In this document: positions 28,401 through 31,838 of the stretch, one piece after another
How positions within the stretch are numbered: position 1 is the first letter of the stretch
How the letters are laid out: each line of letters starts with the position of its first letter
Translations under genes and position numbers: made by a program
Origin: a bacterium
GTDB taxonomy: Bacteria; Myxococcota_A; Bradymonadia; UBA7976; UBA1532
Length of the DNA stretch: 48,118 bases
Assembly: GCA_030427205.1 (NCBI GenBank)
Contig: JAUHXC010000064.1
Span: 1 to 48,118, forward strand
Direction: 5' to 3'
The notes under the pieces: model-generated
Told to the model about the DNA's origin: nothing
The model's database searches: none
Seen by the model: only the letters and a program-made list of their open reading frames with translations

Positions 28401-29035
28401 GGCCGGGCGCCGAGATGATCGGCGCCCTGACACCGTGTGGCTTCGAAGACATCGTCGACCTCTACGCCCTGGAGCTCGCCGAGCCGCGAGCGCTGGTCAT
28501 CGAGACCCGCGGGGCGGTCGGCGGCTGCGAGGGCGATCCGCGGCTGATGGTCTTCGACGAGGCCACCTGGACCGACGCCGCGGGCGAGGTCACGCCCGCC
28601 GATGCCCTGGCGTTCGACGACGACGGTGGCGTGGGCCTGTGCGCGCGGGTCGAGGTCGAGCTGCCCGCCGGTCGATGGCTGATCCAAGTGCAGGAGTCGG
28701 GCGCCGATCACTATCTCGACTACCGCCTGCGGGTCTACGACAGCCCCGCCGTCGGCGCGCGATGTGATCCGCAGGGCGAGGTCGATCGCTGCATCGGCGC
28801 GGCGTGCGTCGACGATGACGACGACGGCGATGGCACCTGTGAGGCCTTCGGCGTCTGCGTGCCCAACCCGTGCGACTTCCCGCCCTTCGCCGACTGCGCC
28901 GACGGCGCGACGCGCAACGCCTACCCCCGGGTCGGGCTCTGCAGCGAGGTCGATGGCTTGCCGCGGTGTGATTACCCGCCGCAGGCGATCCCATGCCCCG
29001 ATGGCACCGCCTGCGTCGCCGGTCGCTGTGAGTGA
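16457..29035 (+). CDS. Giant RHS-repeat lipoprotein with MopE motif ladder and (Gly-Glu)67 tract
   Basis: 4192 residues from ATG 16457, overlapping the upstream stop (ATGA). The N-terminus carries a lipobox (LLLLAGC, Cys25), so the mature protein should be lipidated. In order: Asp/Ala/Pro/Met-rich stalk (about 26-150); small Cys-rich units (about 150-255); 14 MopE-type motifs C-N-G-x-D-D-D-C-D-G-x-x-D-E spaced about 40-45 residues (257-1030); a beta domain and a 15th motif (about 1269); Ig-like units; five more motifs (about 1487-1725); Ig/PKD units (about 1725-2190); an RHS/YD shell (about 2196-3405) opening with a DUF6531-like YDSGRKVLGDFGVAWELD, with many YD repeats and the core ending RYVYAWGDPVQFIDPDGRF; a hydrophobic helix plus a beta-looking 240-residue segment; (Gly-Glu)67 at 3656-3789; and a PKD/PPC-like Cys-rich tail. 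RHS shells usually enclose a C-terminal toxin. Here about 790 residues follow the core and no same-strand immunity gene follows. A toxin role is unproven. Confidence 0.9.
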   Translation: MTVSEAMRGMRAHGPWLALLLLAGCSDNIYTGTNDAAVDGALDSAVDSAADVGADAAPDAIPDMAADAIPDMMPDAIPDMAVDAMPDMAADASPDAVPADAMPDAALDAAPDLALDATPDAGGDRGILPPDDEDAAVDAQVDAAVDAAVDAVVDAVPDAEPVGCAVDADCDPGFLCGPDARCVPRCVPGGCAQGHCAAAGYCVPDRCDRDDDCSDDAWCTAEGTCAGGCRVEPDNCPVGEICDANHICVPFVDCQRVEICGNGRDDDCDGIVDDPLLCDRACVEDQPCATGEAGICADGATTCPEGLDGDVLCVPLAEPVAEACNGLDDDCDGEADEGLNLGQSCAGGEGICAGLGTITCGEDGGAICAFPMAADELCNGLDDDCDGALDEDYADLELPCISGDGVCAAAGRFVCAASQDRVECDGEPRAGGDEICNGLDDDCDGETDETHPAVDTACTVGVGACAREGTVVCLADGSRTRCDARPGVPGVEACNGIDDDCDGRVDEGPGGQPLSQPCYGGPAGSDRFAPCRGGTRACVDGAWGACAGEVLPQVEACNGIDDDCDGMVDDGEGDGALVLGCYDGPPGTAGVGACRAGGSACIFGAAGACEGAITPLDELCDGVDNDCDGETDEGLDCACAEGDEQVCYSGPDGTEGIGACRAGVQRCGADGFEPCTDVVPTVEICNGVDDNCNGQVDEGVAGAGQPCAAGFGVCRAEGTVVCDGEAGIRCDAAPGEAGDEICDDLDNDCDGFVDEGFELGVACQRGVGRCARDGVTRCSPFGAVRCDAVPGLPADEICDDLDNDCDGLIDERFGVGRSCAVGEGVCYTEGVTVCVADDESQCGAVPGAPGPELCDAIDNDCDGTIDEGFRLDEVCLIGEGICERAGVFACADDGAAYCFAAPAVPEEERCNQVDDDCDGEIDEDIFAPACRVGVVGACDEGRLRCVDGERVCTGPEPADEACDDIDNDCDGAVDEGLGTQICGEGVCERELPNCVDGAPLACAPRELAADFEACNGLDDDCDGSIDEGRPLGVGDPCVAGVGACAVPGRQVCRDAEILRSSAEPIRHPVDPRGYTPSADFNATCWNDGTRDPFDCYGRLQLTFGDATTPFDVRPGVRDGGAGEYGFRYRSELSGNVWRVSIEPVVEGDDRRVTVRLTGDLGSNNATVEERGEVSLRGVDLEYLWTTDGVPNDPPVTHFWVPGDLEDAEGIVYARAGDDVTITATDVRLPLTLYTAPYYGDREGIVQAALADLVAPGLECDGEPGAPEEEICDAIDNDCDGRADELVPDCEGDTPPDVVFVVNAAVLFGPGQVSVQAQAEDDVGVESLVVTVDGAPIELDVNGRAVVALDAPGVYRIVATATDGAGNITEEVRVVRVLDPDDETFPTAEITRPRDAAELTGGAQVAGTVDDANFYRWELTFGPADDPTATLLAEGYESVRNGPLGVIPAGDLEPGDYAIRLMAEDVNGQQTVTTLNISVVPCEDPVPETCDYRDNDCDRAVDEEFPEVGTICQAGTGACTALGEVVCLGSGGTACNARPGQPDAERCDAIDRDCNGDPTNGFPVGEPCAVGTGECRVEGSLVCNGAGDGVVCDAAALPPRQDLCDGLDNDCDEAVDEEIAPMVCGQGVCRREFEMCIAGVPQAPLCDPFFGARPERCNELDDDCDGVVDEDPTDIGEPCLVGVGACARVGRITCGGGVPGCDGVAGDPVVEACNGVDDDCDGRTDEDICEDISPPEVIVVLSDDRVFVGEYVEVLVIARDESDIERISVTIDGLPLAIDDRGRARFRVAAVGRVEVVAEVTDALGNTAVELAEVEVVPGGYEAVVTVEPDRLPEGDAFETLVVFDASDSIGEELTWRWSLPGAQIVEGDLTSPRVAVRFAGEADVAWSVRVANPAGQDTARGVVQVNRPPLATVSGPRRVQRESTVELDGRRSSDPNGDPLSFRWQLTEAPPGSAAVVRDADGSVARIVPDVAGRYRVELVVDDGLLDSDPFWHIVNVLDDSDRQQPQVEVFIDEPQPEVGGAVGVSVDADDPSGVAAIEVFVDGERVALDPNGNVDVSFDEPGRHTVEVIVTDNAGNRERVEENVYVHPAGAEDDGAPFAEILTPRDANDVREWADVIGTIRGDDLAWYSLQVAPDRSDAWITLYENHDPQPVEEGVLGLIDVTSIDPGIHYLRLRVEDDWGNFTESVTRITVAPGMHFGSQRLEFIDAVVPVDGIPFVIKRIYDSGRKVLGDFGVAWELDIGGGKMDVSHPLALHWSWNGRCIGVFGAPGQINDTLNHVITIRNGEEGFRFAFTPQFNACGFGYRDVIPEFTALPGTEGTMVAIGYGALWEINGELVVAGEPFTPFEPELFSIELDDGRSFIYDINRGLRQIGDDEGNTIVIDERGIHHSGGESVLIERDGQDRITRMIMPDGQSRTYVYDGHGDLVTTFDLEERRVDYVYDFDHNLTEVIDPLGSTAGGVEYDPTGRVIAVVDANGERMELTHDVVGRTEAVLDPFGEQTVYVYDEDGNVVQRIDPLGNIWGFEYDGDGNLLQRTDPLGHSTAFSYDGDGNVLTMTDANGEVWSYTYDDSGRRLTETDPEGNAHAWGYDDDGRLTAYTDPNGHTWTAGYDGDTLSEVAFPDGTSLAYETNGATVVATDRMGVVREIRSDDEGVPTSESFVYENHLGAQEIRYDYEPDAKGFVDSVTYPSGARAVIERDDLNRPTRVTNAAGDVYEQTYDALGNLRARRDPDGSELRTDFDALERPTAITMPGGARIQQVYDAAGRVIEMRLPGGERVRRTYDDAGRMIASRSGRGNLRIERDPVGNIVAVSREGGGRSQVIYDRASRPIAYIDAEGRRTDYQLDGEGRPVRIAMAGGQVMTFEYDADGRVIARGGINGGMWRASYTPAGSLETQTLPSGATYLFGHDSMGSYQTITDPNGHTTLHTRDVAGQMLAIELPEGQSASWERNAAGRVTAFVDFEGERTDYAFDAKGQMVGRTRPDGVEERMVYDGGGRVLTAETDAGRFEMSYDGQGLLSTWAAPDGRLTLYAHQAAGRPQRVATDAGETLYTYGDLSRLDRISADGVELDFTRDLTGVATGAQWGEGGPTWSWDRGPDGRLEGSSYTDDTGERIGLAWSYAENGMIAGLVEETGRRVDYTFDQDERLVAETIVEGGRADAITYTYDGHGNITRRADRNGAQDFVYDGNDRLLDDGVWTYEWDANGRMTRRTRADRAERFIWDGRGRISRVERAGAGARRIDYAYDYDGLIAQRTADGVVTRFIWDRTTGIAPRLLEIRDGDDALIHRFVYGEVLMGRIVGATGAFEPAVLDQVGSVRAWIGADGVRRFDYDAYGRPRGRLPEGPGFAGHWTDPTTGLVFMQQRWYSPGMLRFVSADPAPPFDAEPRSYNRYVYAWGDPVQFIDPDGRFSLASVSVSMGIAATLATISVAAIVGIYFGAFDPRNRKHYAVTVKYGPRGVVGPLSSIDAGIGWWTVGIASEQGLFFNTPESTWLDRKAFYVTFGAGVTNPSTSLGVSVGTSLTPNSLIPPDLRIRITNCATGGAVAGWALNLSVGIGFLQRRWKKWIEEQNIPYLSNIVAAGVSANIGAGLSPAHSAQEAAQWWSTDGADVFAIAYGVGLPQVQGNFPDPPSGEGVSFSLTVSYTWHVGEEPCTNCGGEGEGEGEGEGEGEGEGEGEGEGEGEGEGEGEGEGEGEGEGEGEGEGEGEGEGEGEGEGEGEGEGEGEGEGEGEGEGEGEGEGEGEGEGEGEGEGEGEGEGEGEGEGEGEGEGEGEGEGEGEGEGEGEGEGEGEGGGGPVAPASGVSCDPTVVCPFPLVTTDRFEIQPGEVVLFNGTPSVGGIVDWRWAVIEQPESTRIDIVEAFVDPARPELGGFVDDTTSATARAWFPEPGRYVIGLGVIGAAGSAPGKACPGHAIIEVDVRAELPARGPGEACDRSHRSDRCADGMACVPTAVPGTGVCAPIWSPVVETERNDLPAMADVVAIGPGAEMIGALTPCGFEDIVDLYALELAEPRALVIETRGAVGGCEGDPRLMVFDEATWTDAAGEVTPADALAFDDDGGVGLCARVEVELPAGRWLIQVQESGADHYLDYRLRVYDSPAVGARCDPQGEVDRCIGAACVDDDDDGDGTCEAFGVCVPNPCDFPPFADCADGATRNAYPRVGLCSEVDGLPRCDYPPQAIPCPDGTACVAGRCE
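16631..16750 (+). repeat. 24-base tandem repeat, five units, in the lipoprotein stalk
   Basis: Five 24-base units at 16631, 16655, 16679, 16703 and 16727 encode DAIPDMAA, DAIPDMMP, DAIPDMAV, DAMPDMAA and DASPDAVP. Codons here include ATA, GAT, ATG and GCT, unusually AT-rich for this gene, which otherwise prefers GAC and GCG/GCC. The units are imperfect, the last most diverged. Confidence 0.8.
27422..27823 (+). repeat. Hexanucleotide GGYGAR repeat, 67 units, coding (Gly-Glu)67
   Basis: 402 bases of uninterrupted GGT/GGC/GGG-GAG/GAA codon pairs, reading (Gly-Glu)67 in frame with the giant lipoprotein. The first two thirds mix the synonymous forms irregularly. From about 27730 to the end it becomes a regular 12-base array (GGTGAGGGCGAA), suggesting recent slippage or unequal crossover at the 3' side. 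It separates the RHS-tip region from the Cys-rich C-terminal domain. Confidence 0.95.
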
Positions 29036-29045
29036 TCCCGCGGCG

Positions 29046-29084
29046 GGCGCCTCGAGCGATCAGTCGATCACCGTCTCGAGCGCC
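29046..29084. terminator. Possible bidirectional hairpin between convergent genes
   Basis: Arms GGCG-(C)-CTCGAG at 29046-29056 and CTCGAGCGCC at 29075-29084 pair with one bulge; inside, GATC at 29058-29061 pairs with GATC at 29066-29069 around a four-base loop. It spans the 24-base gap after the RHS lipoprotein stop (29035) and the last codons of the convergent lysine-pathway gene. There is no T-run on either strand, so intrinsic termination is uncertain. Confidence 0.35.
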
Positions 29085-31645
29085 GGCTGGCGCAGGTTGT
29101 AATGCGAGGCCATCGATCGGCCATAGGCGCCGGCGGTGGCCACGAGCAGCGTATCGCCTTCGCGGGTCTCGGGCAGATCGCGGTTGTAGCCCAGGGTGTC
29201 GCCGCTCTCGCAGATGGGACCCACCACGTTGGCCACCATGGTCGGCGCGTCACCCAGCCGGTCGAGGTTGACGATGGCATGGTAGGCGCCGTAGAGCGCC
29301 GGCCGGATGAGGCTGTTCATGCCCGCGTCGACGCCCACGTAGCGCACCGGGCCCTTCTTCTTGAGCTGGGTGACCCGCGCGAGCAATACGCCCGCCTCGG
29401 CGACCAGATAGCGGCCGGGCTCGATCCACAAGGCATAGCGTGGGTGCTTCGCTTTGAAGGCGGCCAGCGTCGCGTCGACCGCGTCCAGATCGACCCCCGC
29501 GCGCCCCGGCTTCTCGGCCACCGCCAGCCCGCCGCCCACGTCCAGGTGACGCACCGTCGGGAACCGCTGCGCCGCCTCCACGAGCCGCTCGGCCACCTCG
29601 GCCCACTGCGCCGCGGTGCGGATGCCGCTGCCGCTGTGGGCGTGCAGGCCGACGACGGTGACGTCGTGCTGCGCGGCCAGCGCCTTCAGCCGGTCGATCT
29701 GGTCGAATGACACCCCGAACTTGCTGCGCGCGCCGGCGGTCTTGACGTGGTCGTGGTGCCCGCGGCCTTTGCCGGGGTCGATGCGCACCATGACATCCCG
29801 CCCGCGGAAGACATCGGGCCAGTGCTCCAACGGGTGCAGGTTGTCGAGGGTGACCCAGGCGCCGGCCTCGAAGCCGGCGACGTACTCCTCGCGCGGCGCG
29901 AAGTTGGGGGTGAAGAGGATGCGATCGGGCGCGATGTCGGGGCAGGCGGCCTTCACCCGGTCGATCTCGGCGGGCGAGACGCATTCGAAGCCGAGCCCGG
30001 CGCGCTCGATGCGTTGCAGCAGGCGCGGCTCGGGGTTGGCCTTCATGGCATAGAAGACGCGGTCGACGCTCGACAGCGCCGTCAGCCGGGCGGCCGCCGC
30101 GTCCACCGACGGGCCGTGGTAGACATAGCGCGGGCTGAGCTCGGCCGCCAACGCGATCAGGCGCTCGCGCTCGGCATGCCACCAGGGCGTGATGCCTTCG
30201 ACCTCGGCTGTCTGTTCGCCGACATCACTCAGCGCGAGCCACGACGGCCCGAACGCCGGATCGCGGGCGGCCTCCTGAAACAGCAGCCAGTGCAGGTTGC
30301 GCACGAGCCGCGGCGCTTGATCCTCGTCGACGACGACGCTCAGGTTGAGGTCGCTCGCCGCCTGGCTGAGCAGGTGCACCCGGTGCTCTTCGAACGCGGT
30401 CAGCGCCGGCCCCAGGCGGTGCAGGATGGCGCGGATGTGCCGCCCGACGAGGCTGACGACGGCGCACGGGCCGATGAGCTTGGTCTGGCAGTGCGGCGCG
30501 AGCGCGTCGGACAGCGCGGCGAAGCGTTCGGCGTCGAAGGCGTTGCCCGCCGGATCGATGGACACCGTGACGTTCATCTCGCTGGTCGAGACCAGATCGA
30601 TGGACAGCCCGTAGCGCTTGAAGACCGCGAAGACATCCGCCAGAAAACCCACCTGCTGCCACATGCCGGGGGTGTCCATCGACACCAGATACTGCCCGGT
30701 GCGGGTCGAGATGGCCCGCACCCGCGGCGCGTCGTCGACCCGGCTGCCGACGACGGTGCCCTCGACCTCGGGGCGCTCGGTCCAGCGGATCCACAAGGGG
30801 ATGCGATGGGCCCGCACCGGCGGAATACATCGCGGATGCAAGACCTTGGCGCCGGTCGACGCGATCTCCTGGGCCTCGTCGTAGTCCAGCCGCCGCAGCA
30901 GGCGGGCGTCGGGCAGCCGCCGCGGGTCGGCGGTGAACATGCCGGGCACGTCGGTCCAGATCTCGCAGCGTTCGGCGCCGAGGCGGGCGGCGAAGAGCGC
31001 GGCGGCGGTGTCCGATCCGCCGCGGCCGAGCAGCACGGTCTGGCCGTCGGCGTCGCGGGCGATGAAGCCTTGGGCCACCACCGCCCGGCCCACGCCGTCG
31101 AGCCGTTCGCCCAGCGCAGGGTCCAGCCCATGCCCGCAGTGGGCCTGCAGGAAGGCGCGCCGCGGGTCGGGATCGGGCAGGGCGTCGAGGCATTCGCGGG
31201 TATCGACCCAGCCCGCGTCGAGGCCGCGGCCGCGCAGGAAGGCGGCGCCGAGCCGCGTCGACAGGATCTCGCCGAAGGCCATCACCCGGGCGTGCACCCG
31301 CGGCGAGGTCTCGCCGACGAGCTCGATGCCTTTGACCAGCCGGCTCAGGCGATCGAGATCGTCAGCGACGAGGCCCGGGTCGACGCCGAGATCGGCGGCG
31401 TGGCGTCGATGCCGCTCGAGGATGGCCGCCAGCGGCGCCTCGGCCTCGCCCTTCAACGCGGCGGCGGGCAGCGCATCGAGGCGGTCGGAGATGCCGGACA
31501 CCGCCGAGCAGACCACGACCGGGCGCAGGCCCTCTTCGATGCAGGCGGCGACCCGCTCGGCGATCTTCTCCCAGCGGGCGCGGGAGGCGACGCTGGTGCC
31601 GCCGTACTTGAGCACGACCCAGCGGGGGGGAGGGGAGGGCTGCAT
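29060..31645 (-). CDS. lysC-lysA fusion: Bifunctional aspartate kinase / diaminopimelate decarboxylase
   Basis: An 861-residue fusion of the first and last enzymes of the diaminopimelate route to lysine. ATG 31645 is preferred over GTG 31648 because GAGGAG then lies six bases upstream. The kinase half (about 1-330) has KYGGTSV at 13-19, a GRGGSDTAA motif and TDVPGMFTADPR. Regulatory ACT-like segments follow (about 330-450, with VSMDTPGMWQQVGFLADVF and STSEMNVTVSID). The decarboxylase half (about 480-861) has the PLP lysine in YAMKANP (Lys535), LDVGGG, EPGRYLV and CESGD at 812-816. Known fusions of this order occur in Xanthomonadaceae and some other bacteria; the kinase phosphorylates aspartate and the decarboxylase makes L-lysine from meso-DAP. 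Having both halves in one chain, each with its motifs, argues that both are active. The gene stands alone. Confidence 0.93.
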   Translation of the reverse strand: MQPSPPPRWVVLKYGGTSVASRARWEKIAERVAACIEEGLRPVVVCSAVSGISDRLDALPAAALKGEAEAPLAAILERHRRHAADLGVDPGLVADDLDRLSRLVKGIELVGETSPRVHARVMAFGEILSTRLGAAFLRGRGLDAGWVDTRECLDALPDPDPRRAFLQAHCGHGLDPALGERLDGVGRAVVAQGFIARDADGQTVLLGRGGSDTAAALFAARLGAERCEIWTDVPGMFTADPRRLPDARLLRRLDYDEAQEIASTGAKVLHPRCIPPVRAHRIPLWIRWTERPEVEGTVVGSRVDDAPRVRAISTRTGQYLVSMDTPGMWQQVGFLADVFAVFKRYGLSIDLVSTSEMNVTVSIDPAGNAFDAERFAALSDALAPHCQTKLIGPCAVVSLVGRHIRAILHRLGPALTAFEEHRVHLLSQAASDLNLSVVVDEDQAPRLVRNLHWLLFQEAARDPAFGPSWLALSDVGEQTAEVEGITPWWHAERERLIALAAELSPRYVYHGPSVDAAAARLTALSSVDRVFYAMKANPEPRLLQRIERAGLGFECVSPAEIDRVKAACPDIAPDRILFTPNFAPREEYVAGFEAGAWVTLDNLHPLEHWPDVFRGRDVMVRIDPGKGRGHHDHVKTAGARSKFGVSFDQIDRLKALAAQHDVTVVGLHAHSGSGIRTAAQWAEVAERLVEAAQRFPTVRHLDVGGGLAVAEKPGRAGVDLDAVDATLAAFKAKHPRYALWIEPGRYLVAEAGVLLARVTQLKKKGPVRYVGVDAGMNSLIRPALYGAYHAIVNLDRLGDAPTMVANVVGPICESGDTLGYNRDLPETREGDTLLVATAGAYGRSMASHYNLRQPALETVID

Positions 31646-31811
31646 CACGGTCTCCTCGGCCTGCGTCCGGCCCGCCTGCGTTTTGTGGGCGCTGTCGATG
31701 GGCGCTGCCGGCGGGTATTGTCGGCGGGGTTCTACCAGACTTCTGCGCCGAGCGCGCGTGGGGCGGGCGTCATCGGGGCGTTCGGCGTGACGACGCGCCG
31801 GCTGTGCTTGG

Positions 31812-31838
31812 GGCTTGTCAGCAATTTCCTTCCAAGCC
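31812..31838 (-). terminator. Weak hairpin after the Gly-Glu lipoprotein gene
   Basis: GGCTTG (31812-31817) and CAAGCC (31833-31838) are perfect 6-base arms around a 15-base loop, directly after the TAA at 31841-31839. There is no T-run. Position is suggestive, stability is low. The rest of the gap to 31645 shows no recognisable element. Confidence 0.28.
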
